From an uncultured Clostridia bacterium (GTDB taxonomy: Bacteria > Bacillota > Clostridia > UMGS1810): a DNA stretch of 64,000 nucleotides. The position numbers and the translations under genes are program-made. The number at the start of each line of letters is the position of its first letter. The first letter of the stretch is position 1. The notes under the pieces were generated by a model. The model saw nothing but the letters and a program-made list of their open reading frames with translations. It made no database searches and had not been told where the DNA came from. Shown in pieces: positions 9,221-17,738 of this stretch. Location of the stretch: NCBI GenBank assembly GCA_934463115.1, contig CAKSIN010000009.1:29964-93963 (forward strand), in the 5' to 3' direction.

Positions 9221-10222
9221 TTACTCCTGTTCAGTTTTTACCATTTGAGCGTCTTTGTATTTTTCAGGAATTTCAATACCGAACTTTTCGGCAACATCGG
9301 TGTTTATAACCGGAGCTGTCTCCTCGATTGTTGCCACCGATATATCCGACGCTTTTTCGCCGTTCAAAATTTTTGCAGCTATATCACCCGTTTTCTTGCC
9401 GAGAGAAACATAGTCTATGCTCTCCGATGCAAGGCAGCCTTTCACAACCTGCTCAACCTCAGAGCCGTATACGGGAATGTTTGCGGCATTTGCCTGTTCA
9501 AAAACGGTTGTGATATTGTTTACAACATTATTGTCGGTAAAGTTGTTTATGCAGTCAACCTTCGGTGCAAGTGATGACGCTGCCTGCGGCACATCAGACG
9601 CACTCTGAACTCCCTGTTCAACAACTTCAACACCTTTTTTTGCGGCGATATCTTTAAGTTTTTTGAGCTGAGATACCGAGTTTGCCTCACTTGTTGTGTA
9701 CAGCACACCGATTTTTTTAACCTCGGGCTGCATTGCCTTTATGAGGTCAACCTGTGCGTCAAGGTTAAGAATATCGCTTGTTCCGGTGCAGTTTGCTCCG
9801 GGTTTTTCAACAGATTCCACAAGGCCTGCCGCTACCGGATCGGACACCGCGCAGAACACAACCGGAATATCCGTGCCTGCTGCTGCCGCATATGCCGCCG
9901 TTGCTGCCGGAGTTGCTATCGGAATTATTATATCGTATTTCTTCGCAACCATGTTTTTGGCTATTGAATCGCATGTTGCCGAATCAAAGTTGCCGTTTTG
10001 AAGATCTATATCCGCTTTGTCGCCGAATGCATCGTCGAGAGCCTCTTTAACACCCTTGTAGCAGTTATCCAGCGACGAATGCGAACCGAACTGTATTACG
10101 CCGATTTTTATTTTTCCTTTTGAGTCGGATTTGCCGCCGTCAGCGGTTTTTCCGTTCGAGCAGCCTGCAAAAGCAAAAGCTGCGAGCATGATTGATGTGA
10201 TAAGTGCGATTAATTTTTTCAT
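9221..10222 (-). CDS. trpX: ABC transporter substrate-binding lipoprotein, probable tryptophan-binding
   Basis: A 333-residue extracytoplasmic lipoprotein. It has a positively charged start (MKKLIAL), a hydrophobic core, and the lipobox AFAGC with the lipidated cysteine near residue 20. The mature part has the two-lobed ABC_sub_bind (DUF534) pattern: KIGVIQFGSHSSLDNCYKGV at the start and KIGVLYTTSEANSVSQ in the middle. It is the first gene after the T-box leader. Specificity for tryptophan is inferred from the UGG specifier, not from the binding site. Confidence 0.85.
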   Translation of the reverse strand: MKKLIALITSIMLAAFAFAGCSNGKTADGGKSDSKGKIKIGVIQFGSHSSLDNCYKGVKEALDDAFGDKADIDLQNGNFDSATCDSIAKNMVAKKYDIIIPIATPAATAAYAAAAGTDIPVVFCAVSDPVAAGLVESVEKPGANCTGTSDILNLDAQVDLIKAMQPEVKKIGVLYTTSEANSVSQLKKLKDIAAKKGVEVVEQGVQSASDVPQAASSLAPKVDCINNFTDNNVVNNITTVFEQANAANIPVYGSEVEQVVKGCLASESIDYVSLGKKTGDIAAKILNGEKASDISVATIEETAPVINTDVAEKFGIEIPEKYKDAQMVKTEQE

Positions 10223-10310
10223 TTTCCATTACCTCTTTCTGATTTTTTTGATCGAAGTGTAAATCGGTAATTTGCGCTCTCTCCTATCGCGAAATCGGAG
10301 AATTACGGAT

Positions 10311-10348
10311 AAAAAAACACTCCTGTCCCATACCTTGGGACAAGAGTG
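10311..10348 (-). terminator. T-box regulated intrinsic terminator
   Basis: On the minus strand CACTC-TTGTCCCA-AGGTA-TGGGACAG-GAGTG forms a long stem from 10348 to 10318, followed directly by seven T residues (10317-10311). It overlaps the antiterminator side of the T-box, so it is the regulated terminator. Confidence 0.9.
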
Positions 10349-10575
10349 AAATAATCTCCTGCGTTGCCACCCAAATTCATCTGAATCAGATGCTCTCACC
10401 GACATACCAACATATGTCTGTCACTGTAACGGTTGACCTCCGTCGCCCCTAACCGTGTTCACACGGCTCAGTTTGCCCTCCCGAGTCCATTCGTTTAAGT
10501 ATATGCCACCGCAATCCCACCGCCTGCGGCTCTCTTTGACACCTTGACCTAAATTACTACTCTCGTTCATCGGTT
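10311..10575 (-). promoter_or_regulatory. T-box leader, tryptophan-specific (UGG specifier)
   Basis: A tRNA-sensing leader on the minus strand ahead of trpXYZ. The conserved T-box sequence appears as GGGTGGCAACGC (10372-10361). It is followed by a terminator hairpin that can be replaced by the antiterminator. Stem I has the expected order, with AGAG and GGTGG-type elements, then GAA-TGG-AC in the 3' side of the specifier loop. The codon TGG is at 10489-10487. Uncharged tRNA-Trp would promote readthrough into the transporter. The leader therefore gives independent evidence for the transported amino acid. Confidence 0.9.
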
Positions 10576-10581
10576 TATGAT

Positions 10582-10610
10582 ATAGTAGCACATTTAAGTG
10601 CTTTTGTCAA
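10582..10610 (-). promoter_or_regulatory. Sigma-A-type promoter for the T-box/trpXYZ operon
   Basis: TTGACA (10610-10605), a 17-bp spacer and TACTAT (10587-10582) on the minus strand. Transcription would begin a few bases before the first T-box stem. Confidence 0.85.
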
Positions 10611-10635
10611 TACTTTCTTTAAAATTTCTTGATTT

Positions 10636-11970
10636 TTATTTAAGCCTCGACTCAAGTTCGCCTTTCAAATCCTCATATCCCGGTTTTCCGAGAAGAGCAA
10701 ACATATTCTTTTTGTATGCTTCAACACCGGGCTGATTGAACGGGTTAACACCGAGAACATATCCGCTTACACCGCATGCCTTTTCAAAGAAGTATACCAG
10801 CCAGCCGAAGTTATATGCATCTATCTTCGGAACATTCAGCACAAGATTCGGAACATTTCCGTCGGTATGTGCAAGGAGTGTACCGCAGAATGCGTTTGTA
10901 TTAACATAGTCCACGCTCTTGTCTGCGAGGAAGTTGAGTTTGTCAACATTTTCTTCATCATACGGAATCGTAACATCTCTTACCGGCTTATCAACTTTCA
11001 GTACCGTTTCAAACATAAGGCGTGTTCCGTCCTGAATAAACTGTCCCATGGAATGCAAATCCGTGGAGAAGCTGCACGAAGCCGGGAAGATACCTCTGTT
11101 GTCCTTACCCTCGCTCTCGCCGAAAAGCTGTTTCCACCACTCGGAGAAATACACAAGCGACGGTTCGTAGTTTACCATTATTTCCACGCTCTTGCCCTTG
11201 CGGTTGAGTATATTTCTAACTGCAGCATATTTGTAGCAGTCGTTTTCGTCGTAGGGTTTTTCGTATTCTTTCATTGCGTCATATGCGCCGCGCATAATAT
11301 CGTCCACATCTATTCCGGATGCGGCTATGGGCAGCAGGCCGACAGCTGTGAGCACCGAGAATCTTCCGCCAACATCATCGGGAATAACGAATGTTTCGTA
11401 ACCCTCTTTGTCCGAAAACTCTTTGAGCGCACCGCGGCATGAATCGGTTGTGGCATAAATTCTCTTTTTTGCCTCCTGCTCGCCGTACTTTTCGATAAGC
11501 AGGCTGCGCAGCATTCTGAAAGCGATTGCCGGTTCGGTAGTTGTGCCGGACTTTGATATGATATTAACCGAAAAATCTTTGTCCTTTACATAATCCAAAA
11601 GGTCGGCAAGATATGTCGAACTGATTGAGTTTCCGGCAAAAAGCACCTGCGGTGTTTTGCGGTCGGAACGAAGATTGTAGAACGTGTCGGTGAGCATTTC
11701 GATAGCTGCGCGCGCACCGAGGTACGAACCGCCGATACCCACAACAACCAGCACATCGGAATCCGACTTAATCTTGTCGGCTGATTTTTTTATTCTTTCA
11801 AATTCTTCCTTGTCGTAATTTTCGGGAAGTTTAACCCAGCCGAGAAAATCGTTTCCGGCTCCCGTCCCGTTTTCCAGTGTTCCGACAGCGGTCTCCACTG
11901 CCGCTTTCATGTTTTGTATTTCCTCTGCCGAAACAAACTTTTCGGCTTTTGAATAATCAAAGTTTAACAT
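10636..11970 (-). CDS. pgi: Glucose-6-phosphate isomerase
   Basis: Interconverts glucose 6-phosphate and fructose 6-phosphate in glycolysis; 444 residues, the short form usual in Bacillota. Family signatures are present: VVGIGGSYLGARAAIEML, FSVNIISKSGTTTEPAIAFR (sugar-phosphate loop) and the C-terminal GVNPFNQPGVEAYKKNMF with the catalytic lysine region. I chose ATG 11970 (MLNFDY), which has GGAGG 8 nt upstream; two earlier in-frame ATGs lie on or too near that site. A clear promoter lies 36-64 bp upstream and the gene looks monocistronic. Confidence 0.97.
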   Translation of the reverse strand: MLNFDYSKAEKFVSAEEIQNMKAAVETAVGTLENGTGAGNDFLGWVKLPENYDKEEFERIKKSADKIKSDSDVLVVVGIGGSYLGARAAIEMLTDTFYNLRSDRKTPQVLFAGNSISSTYLADLLDYVKDKDFSVNIISKSGTTTEPAIAFRMLRSLLIEKYGEQEAKKRIYATTDSCRGALKEFSDKEGYETFVIPDDVGGRFSVLTAVGLLPIAASGIDVDDIMRGAYDAMKEYEKPYDENDCYKYAAVRNILNRKGKSVEIMVNYEPSLVYFSEWWKQLFGESEGKDNRGIFPASCSFSTDLHSMGQFIQDGTRLMFETVLKVDKPVRDVTIPYDEENVDKLNFLADKSVDYVNTNAFCGTLLAHTDGNVPNLVLNVPKIDAYNFGWLVYFFEKACGVSGYVLGVNPFNQPGVEAYKKNMFALLGKPGYEDLKGELESRLK

Positions 11971-12005
11971 ACTCATTTCCTCCAATACTCTATTTCAACA
12001 GCTAT

Positions 12006-12034
12006 ATTCTACAACAACTGCCATTATTTTTCAA
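12006..12034 (-). promoter_or_regulatory. Sigma-A-type promoter for pgi
   Basis: TTGAAA (12034-12029), 17 bp, TAGAAT (12011-12006) on the minus strand, 36 bp before the pgi start. Confidence 0.7.
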
Positions 12035-12094
12035 GAGTAATATAAACCAATAATATCCGACAAAATACGTATATTTATAACAAGTTTATGCGCA

Positions 12095-12715
12095 TTATTT
12101 GGAAAAACTTATTTTTGATTCGCATCCATGCACAAGGCGCGAAATATTCGTGCGGTGCTTATAGAGCGCAAGAACGCCTATCACAAGTGAAACAAACACA
12201 AAAAGTGAGTTGTCACCGTGAAACATGGTAACAAGTATCGGCAGCATTGCCGCACCCACGCACGAACCGAGAGAAACATATTTTGTTGCTGCCATTATTA
12301 TCAGACATGTGACAAGCAAAATTGCTCCAATCTCCCAATCAAGCACAAATATCACGGCAATGGATGTCATTATTCCCTTTCCGCCGCGGAATCCGAAATA
12401 TATCGGATACACATGTCCGAGCACAACCGCAAGCGCCGAAAGGTACATAGCCTTTTGCATCGGATCGGGAACGGAAAACAGCTGCGGAGCGTATTTGGCA
12501 AACAATACCGCCGCAACACCCTTGAATGCGTCAAACACCGCAACTGCGAGAGCCGCGCCTTTTCCCATTACGCGCAAAACATTGGTAGCACCCGCGTTGC
12601 CGCTTCCGCTGTTGCGTATATCCCTGCCTGAAAACCGCGACAAAATAACCGCCGAATTTATGCTACCCACAAGATACGAAATACAAACACAAAAAACAAC
12701 AAGTGCAAAATACAT
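12095..12715 (-). CDS. plsY: Acyl-phosphate:glycerol-3-phosphate acyltransferase
   Basis: Membrane enzyme that adds the first acyl chain to sn-glycerol 3-phosphate, using acyl-phosphate, in phospholipid synthesis. About 206 residues with five hydrophobic segments. Conserved PlsY motifs are present: GSINSAVILSRFSGRDIRNSGSGNAGATN near the N-terminus (split here into SGRDIRNSGSGN and AGATN), LGHVYPIYFGFRGGKG in the middle, and LYKHRTNISRLVHG at the end. ATG 12715 has AAAGGA 8 nt upstream and starts 1 nt after the der stop, so der and plsY are co-translated. Confidence 0.95.
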   Translation of the reverse strand: MYFALVVFCVCISYLVGSINSAVILSRFSGRDIRNSGSGNAGATNVLRVMGKGAALAVAVFDAFKGVAAVLFAKYAPQLFSVPDPMQKAMYLSALAVVLGHVYPIYFGFRGGKGIMTSIAVIFVLDWEIGAILLVTCLIIMAATKYVSLGSCVGAAMLPILVTMFHGDNSLFVFVSLVIGVLALYKHRTNISRLVHGCESKISFSK

Positions 12716-12716
12716 A

Positions 12717-14042
12717 TCAGTCATCCTTTCTGCGTTCTCTGATTATAAACCTTACCGGTGTTCCCTCAAGTCCGAATGCCGTTCGGATTTGATTTTCTAT
12801 ATACCGCACATACGAAAAATGCGCCAGTTCCTTATCGTTTACAAACAGAATAAATGTGGGCGGCTTTGTGCTTGCCTGTGTAATATAGTATACCTTTAGT
12901 CTGCGCCCTTTATCCGACGGCGGCTGAACCTTAGTCACAGCCTCATTGAGAACATCGTTCAGCACGCCGGTGGAAATCCTCATTGCATGCTGGCAGCTCA
13001 CATAATTAATCAGTTCAAAAATTTTACCGACTCTGGAGCCTGTTTTTGCTGACAAAACCGCCACCGGCGCATATGTCATGTACGCGAGGTCGCGCATAAC
13101 ATCGTTGCGGTACAGTTCCATTGTCTTTGTGCCTTTTTCTATCAGATCCCACTTATTAACAGCGATAATGCTTGCCTTTCCGTTGTCGTGAGCATAACCG
13201 GCAATTTTGGTATCCTGCTCGGTAACTCCCTCTGTTGCGTCTATCATAATCAGCACAACATCACTTCTGTCAACTGCTGCCAATGAGCGGACAACGCTGT
13301 AGCGTTCAATATTTTCATCTATCTTTCCGCGTTTGCGCATCCCGGCAGTGTCGATAAACACATATTTCTGACCGTTATACTCATACGGCGTGTCTATTGC
13401 GTCACGCGTTGTACCGGCAATATCACTCACAATAACGCGGTTTTCACCGAGAATACGGTTTATCAGCGATGACTTTCCGACATTCGGTTTGCCGATAACA
13501 GCCACCTTTATTACGTCGTCGTCCTCATCATCATCCTCGGAAAAATCTATATAACTGTACAGTTTGTCGAGCAAATCGCCCGTTCCGAGACCGTGCACCG
13601 ACGATACGGCTATCGGATCATCCATGCCCAGGTTGTAAAATTCGTAGTATTCCATAGGCAAATCGCCGACATTATCCACTTTGTTGCACACAAGTACTAT
13701 CGGCTTCGACGCGCGCATAAGCATGGCGGCAACATCTTTGTCTGCCGATGTGAGTCCGGTTTTAACATCCACCATAAATATTATTACATCCGCCATATCT
13801 ACAGCCATTTCTGCCTGCAGCCGCATCTGCTCCGGGATAATATCGTCGGTTTTCATTTCTATACCGCCGGTGTCTATCAGAATAAACTTGTGTCCCGACC
13901 ATTCACCCTCGGCGTATATCCTGTCACGTGTAACACCGGGAGTGTCTTCCACAATAGATATTCTCTCGCCTATCAGTTTGTTAAAGAGTGTGGATTTGCC
14001 GACATTCGGTCTGCCGACAATAGCAAAGGTAGGTTTTTTCAT
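12717..14042 (-). CDS. der: Ribosome biogenesis GTPase Der (EngA)
   Basis: Tandem-GTPase needed for 50S ribosome maturation; 441 residues. The two G domains are clear: GRPNVGKSTLFNKL near residue 9 with DTPGV and NKVD, and GKPNVGKSSLINRIL near residue 183 with DTAGMRKRG and NKWD. The C-terminal KH-like domain (HFSYVRYIENQIRTAFGLEGTPVR) follows. An acidic linker, EDDDEDDD, separates the domains. It lies 21 nt downstream of the DUF512 radical SAM gene. Confidence 0.97.
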   Translation of the reverse strand: MKKPTFAIVGRPNVGKSTLFNKLIGERISIVEDTPGVTRDRIYAEGEWSGHKFILIDTGGIEMKTDDIIPEQMRLQAEMAVDMADVIIFMVDVKTGLTSADKDVAAMLMRASKPIVLVCNKVDNVGDLPMEYYEFYNLGMDDPIAVSSVHGLGTGDLLDKLYSYIDFSEDDDEDDDVIKVAVIGKPNVGKSSLINRILGENRVIVSDIAGTTRDAIDTPYEYNGQKYVFIDTAGMRKRGKIDENIERYSVVRSLAAVDRSDVVLIMIDATEGVTEQDTKIAGYAHDNGKASIIAVNKWDLIEKGTKTMELYRNDVMRDLAYMTYAPVAVLSAKTGSRVGKIFELINYVSCQHAMRISTGVLNDVLNEAVTKVQPPSDKGRRLKVYYITQASTKPPTFILFVNDKELAHFSYVRYIENQIRTAFGLEGTPVRFIIRERRKDD

Positions 14043-14063
14043 ACATTACCTCCAAAAGTCTTA

Positions 14064-15371
14064 TTAATTTATCATTGCCCTGACGAACTCTCTGCCGTCA
14101 TCGGCACATATAATCAGTTTTACACCGAGTTTTTCTTCTATTTGCTCCGCCGTCATATCATCAAGCGTTATATCGCAATCCGATTTAAACATACTCCGCG
14201 AAAGCACGAGGTATTCGCCGATATCGGCATTTTCCAGCTGCTTTGTTAAATCGCATCCGCACAAAAGCCCGGTGACGGTTATTCTTTCACCGAAAAAATT
14301 GTTTTTTATACAGTAAACATTCACATTCAGATTCGGAACTTTTTCCTTTATCCTGTCTACCGCTTCGCATATGCTTTCATACGCCAAAAAACCGGTTGCA
14401 ACGGATTTTGGTGACGGATGAACATCGGAAAAATCAAATTCGTCCAGCGCTTCGTCCACCTCATACATAAAGTTTGTTACCATTCCGACCCCGTTTTCTA
14501 TCTGCGGAAAATCTTCGTACTCGTCATAGGAAGGCAGCGGTCTTTTTGCCTTAATGTAAAATTCATCGGCAAGATAAACAAGACGCGTTCCGATTTTTTC
14601 CAGTGATTCACGCGTAAATTCCGAAACAAGGTCTATAACAGCAGCACAATCATCTTTTTCAAAAGGCTGTAGCTCATACAATCCGTCGCGGTACGCGGTA
14701 AGTCCCACAGGGACAACGGACACACTCTGCACCGCAGGGTAAAGGTCTCTGAGGTCTGAAAGAGTTTTCCTCAGCTCATCACCGTCATTTATACCCTTGC
14801 ACAGCACAATCTGACCGTTCATAATTATTCCGCTGTCGGCAAACCGCCGCATTATGCCAAGTAGTTTTCCGGCGAAACGGTTACCGAGCATTTTACATCT
14901 GAGTTCACTGTTTGTAGTATGAACCGAAACGTTCACAGGACTAATCTTTAAATGGCATATTCTGTCCACATCTTCGTCCGAAAGGTTGGTAAGTGTAACA
15001 TAATTACCCTCAAAAAAAGACAGCCGCACATCGTCATCTTTAAAATACATTGTGTCACGCATGCCGCACGGCAACTGGTCCATAAAGCAAAATATACATT
15101 TGTTTCTGCACCGCATTGCATCATCGATAAGCTCGCTTTCAAATTCACACCCAAACTGCTCGTATAACTCATTTACGATTTCTATTTCTTCCGTACTGCC
15201 ATCAGCTTTCAAAACCTCGACAACATATTCATAGTCGGATGTCAGATATCGGAAATCAAGTATATCTCTTATAGGTATGTTATTAACTTTTGTTATCGCA
15301 TCTCCCGGAACAATTCCGCACTCTTCGGCAATTGAACCCGGATCGACGCTCTTAACTATCGCCTTATTCAT
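14064..15371 (-). CDS. DUF512 radical SAM protein with N-terminal PDZ-like domain
   Basis: A 435-residue protein with three parts. A PDZ-like domain spans residues 1-40 (GSIAEECGIVPGDAITKVNN). A radical SAM segment has the CxxxCxxC cluster CRNKCIFC at residues 88-95. The DUF512 domain fills the C-terminal half. The substrate is unknown; the family is widespread in Clostridia and commonly sits beside der, as here. The start overlaps the HAD gene stop by 4 nt. The cluster predicts a 4Fe-4S enzyme active under anaerobic conditions. Confidence 0.85.
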   Translation of the reverse strand: MNKAIVKSVDPGSIAEECGIVPGDAITKVNNIPIRDILDFRYLTSDYEYVVEVLKADGSTEEIEIVNELYEQFGCEFESELIDDAMRCRNKCIFCFMDQLPCGMRDTMYFKDDDVRLSFFEGNYVTLTNLSDEDVDRICHLKISPVNVSVHTTNSELRCKMLGNRFAGKLLGIMRRFADSGIIMNGQIVLCKGINDGDELRKTLSDLRDLYPAVQSVSVVPVGLTAYRDGLYELQPFEKDDCAAVIDLVSEFTRESLEKIGTRLVYLADEFYIKAKRPLPSYDEYEDFPQIENGVGMVTNFMYEVDEALDEFDFSDVHPSPKSVATGFLAYESICEAVDRIKEKVPNLNVNVYCIKNNFFGERITVTGLLCGCDLTKQLENADIGEYLVLSRSMFKSDCDITLDDMTAEQIEEKLGVKLIICADDGREFVRAMIN

Positions 15372-16057
15372 TTTTCACCGCCGTAATGTTCAATATTCCC
15401 GCCGTGTAAAATATAATTTGTCACATCTCCGGGCGTATCGGCAAGATATATATGCGGATATTCGCCAAGTTCCTCTCTGCTGCCGTAACCATACAAAACA
15501 CCCATTGCGTCCAATCCGAGTTTTTGCGCACCGATAAGGTCGTGTTTTCTGTCGCCTATCATGAGCGCCGTTTTTCTGTCCTTTATATCCAATACGGATA
15601 ATATATGCAAAATAACGTCTTCCTTTTCCTTGATTTTTCCGTCAAATGTAGCTCCGGTAATATAATCAAAATATCCGTCCAGGTGAAAATACTCCAAAAT
15701 GCGCCGCGCAAAGAATTCCGGTTTGCTGGTTGCAAGAGCGATTTTGTACCCGGCATTCTTAAGCTTTGACAACATCTGCTCCGCACCGTCATACACACGG
15801 TTTTCGTATATACCGGTCTCGGTATATCTTTCGCGGTATTTTGCGACAGCGTCGTCTGCCTTCTTTTCATCGAAGCCGAACATAGTCATGAATGATTCTT
15901 TAAGCGGCGGTCCCACAACCGGGCGAAGTGATTCAAGTGAATCCACGTGTATTCCGTAGCAGTCGAGCGCATAAGCGAACGACTTGTATATTCCCTCACA
16001 CGAATCGGTAATCGTTCCGTCAAGGTCGAACAAAAGGTAGCTGTATTTTTTTATCAT
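15368..16057 (-). CDS. HAD-family hydrolase (Gph/PgmB-like phosphatase)
   Basis: A 229-residue HAD phosphatase. Motif I is LFDLDGTITDS near residue 8 with the nucleophilic aspartate; motif II is LATSKP near residue 107; motif IV is MIGDRKHDLIGA near residue 170. A helical cap lies between motifs I and II, so it belongs with phosphoglycolate-phosphatase/beta-phosphoglucomutase-like enzymes. The substrate is not deducible. I chose ATG 16057, with GAGAGTGAG about 10 nt upstream; GTG codons further upstream lack a site. No promoter of its own is clear, and it may depend on readthrough from rpmF. Confidence 0.8.
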   Translation of the reverse strand: MIKKYSYLLFDLDGTITDSCEGIYKSFAYALDCYGIHVDSLESLRPVVGPPLKESFMTMFGFDEKKADDAVAKYRERYTETGIYENRVYDGAEQMLSKLKNAGYKIALATSKPEFFARRILEYFHLDGYFDYITGATFDGKIKEKEDVILHILSVLDIKDRKTALMIGDRKHDLIGAQKLGLDAMGVLYGYGSREELGEYPHIYLADTPGDVTNYILHGGNIEHYGGEK

Positions 16058-16101
16058 GTTGTTTACACTCACTCTCTGCACTGTATTTTCCGATATCAGC
16101 T

Positions 16102-16132
16102 AAAAAGGGGTGTTGCAAAAGCAACACCCCTT
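16102..16132 (-). terminator. Intrinsic terminator after rpmF
   Basis: GGGGTGTTGC-TTTT-GCAACACCCC on the minus strand (16130-16107), followed by TTTTT. It is a strong hairpin, 50 nt after the rpmF stop. Confidence 0.9.
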
Positions 16133-16180
16133 AGACGCGAAAAAGTGGCCGACGCACATAACCTTGAGCGCCGAAAGGCA

Positions 16181-16357
16181 TTATTCAGCCTTGAGGACTT
16201 CTTTACCGTCATAGTAGCCGCAAGCCTTGCAAACTCTGTGCGGTAATTTAAATTCCTGACACTTAGGGCATTTTACCATACCCGGTAAAACGAGTTTCCA
16301 GTTTGCTCTTCTTTTATCTCTTCTTGATTTTGATGTTTTTCTCTTAGGTACTGCCAT
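16181..16357 (-). CDS. rpmF: 50S ribosomal protein L32
   Basis: A 58-residue ribosomal protein of the large subunit. It starts MAVPKRKTSKSRRDKRRA, the family hallmark. It carries a four-cysteine zinc site: CPKC at residues 30-33 and CKAC at 43-46. GGAGGTGG lies just before the ATG. It stands alone, with its own promoter and terminator. The yceD (DUF177) gene that often precedes rpmF is absent here. Confidence 0.97.
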   Translation of the reverse strand: MAVPKRKTSKSRRDKRRANWKLVLPGMVKCPKCQEFKLPHRVCKACGYYDGKEVLKAE

Positions 16358-16392
16358 GATTCCACCTCCCGAAATTCACAAAAATATGCTAA

Positions 16393-16421
16393 CAAATCCG
16401 ATGCGTATAACCACGGATTTG
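16393..16421 (-). promoter_or_regulatory. Hairpin in the rpmF 5' leader
   Basis: A perfect 8-bp inverted repeat, CAAATCCG and CGGATTTG, with a 13-nt loop, lies in the leader of about 100 nt between the rpmF promoter and its start. It could be an autoregulatory ribosomal-protein site, but I know no matching model. Confidence 0.4.
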
Positions 16422-16466
16422 CGATACATCCGATAAAATGTTAGTACACCTCGACATAACAAATCT

Positions 16467-16495
16467 ATTATATAGGTTAATTTGCGATTTGTCAA
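16467..16495 (-). promoter_or_regulatory. Consensus sigma-A promoter for rpmF
   Basis: TTGACA (16495-16490), 17 bp, TATAAT (16472-16467) on the minus strand. Both hexamers match the consensus fully. Confidence 0.9.
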
Positions 16496-16517
16496 GCTTT
16501 TTTTCGTATAATTTCAA

Positions 16518-17717
16518 TTATTTTACAAGTTCTGCCGTATCGCGGGCAATCATAAGTTCCTCATTTGTGGGGATAAGCATAACCTTTACCTTAGAATCCG
16601 GAGCCGATATAACGGCCTTTTCGCCGCGTACGTTGTTTGCCTCATCGTCTATCTTAACGCCGAGATACGAGAGGTAGTCACTGCAAATAAGCTTGCGAAC
16701 CTCTTTATCGTTTTCGCCGACACCTGCCGTAAACGCTATTGCATCAACACCGTTCATTGCGGCAGCATATGCGCCTATGTACTTGGCAACTCTGTATCTG
16801 AAAGCGTCGAGCGCGGTTTTCGCCTTTGTGTTACCTTCTGCAGCAGCCTTGCCCACATCGCGGAAATCAGAGGATACACCGCCGCTCATACCGAGAACAC
16901 CGGATTTTTTATTAAGTATATTAAGCATTTCGTTTATGTCTATATTTTCATGATTGCAGATAAACTGAAGAACTGCCGGATCAACATCGCCGGAGCGTGT
17001 GCCCATGATAAGTCCTTCAAGCGGGGTAAGTCCCATTGATGTATCTACGCACTTTCCGCCGATTGACGCCGAGATGCTCGCACCGTTTCCGAGATGGCAC
17101 ACAATAACCTTTGCCGTATCGGGATTAAGGCCGCCGAAAGAAATAGCCTCGCGTGACACGAATTTGTGGCTTGTACCGTGGAAACCGTATCTGCGGATTT
17201 TGTATTTGCTGTAGTATTCGTACGGAATGGCATACATATATGCCTTTTCCTCCATAGCCATGCCGAAAGCAGTATCAAACACGGCAACATTGGGTTTTCC
17301 GGGCATAGCTGCCTCGCATGCCTCTATACCGATAAGATTTGCCGGGTTATGGAGAGGTCCAAGGTCAAAGCACTCACGGATAACCTTTTTAACATCTTCG
17401 TCAACCTTTATTGAGTCGGTATAAATGTTTCCGCCGTGCAGGACGCGGTGTCCGATAGCGTTGATTTCGTTTGTATCCGAGATAACTCCGTGCTCGGGAT
17501 CAACAAGTGCGTCCAGCACAAGGCTTATAGCGTCTTTGTGCGATTCCATGTGTGATTCAATCACAAATTCGTCCTTGCCGGACGGTTTATGCGTAAGCTT
17601 TGAGCCCTCTATTCCTATTCTTTCGCAGAGTCCCTTTGCCAGAACACCCTCTGTTTCCATATCGATAAGCTGGTATTTGAGCGATGAACTTCCGCAGTTT
17701 ACAACAAAAATTTTCAT
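16518..17717 (-). CDS. ackA: Acetate kinase
   Basis: Converts acetyl phosphate and ADP to acetate and ATP, the ATP-yielding step of acetate fermentation; 399 residues, the usual length. Signatures: KIFVVNCGSSSLKYQLID at the N-terminus, RRYGFHGTSHKFVSREA near residue 170, VCHLGNGASISA near 205, and GLTPLEGLIMGTRSGDVDP. It starts 21 nt after the pta stop, so the two form an operon. Confidence 0.98.
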   Translation of the reverse strand: MKIFVVNCGSSSLKYQLIDMETEGVLAKGLCERIGIEGSKLTHKPSGKDEFVIESHMESHKDAISLVLDALVDPEHGVISDTNEINAIGHRVLHGGNIYTDSIKVDEDVKKVIRECFDLGPLHNPANLIGIEACEAAMPGKPNVAVFDTAFGMAMEEKAYMYAIPYEYYSKYKIRRYGFHGTSHKFVSREAISFGGLNPDTAKVIVCHLGNGASISASIGGKCVDTSMGLTPLEGLIMGTRSGDVDPAVLQFICNHENIDINEMLNILNKKSGVLGMSGGVSSDFRDVGKAAAEGNTKAKTALDAFRYRVAKYIGAYAAAMNGVDAIAFTAGVGENDKEVRKLICSDYLSYLGVKIDDEANNVRGEKAVISAPDSKVKVMLIPTNEELMIARDTAELVK

Positions 17718-17738
17718 ATTATTTTAATCTCCTTAACA

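Noticed and set aside
16058..16081. Longer HAD phosphatase starting at GTG 16081
   Set aside because: No ribosome site precedes it, while ATG 16057 has one and matches the usual start of the family.
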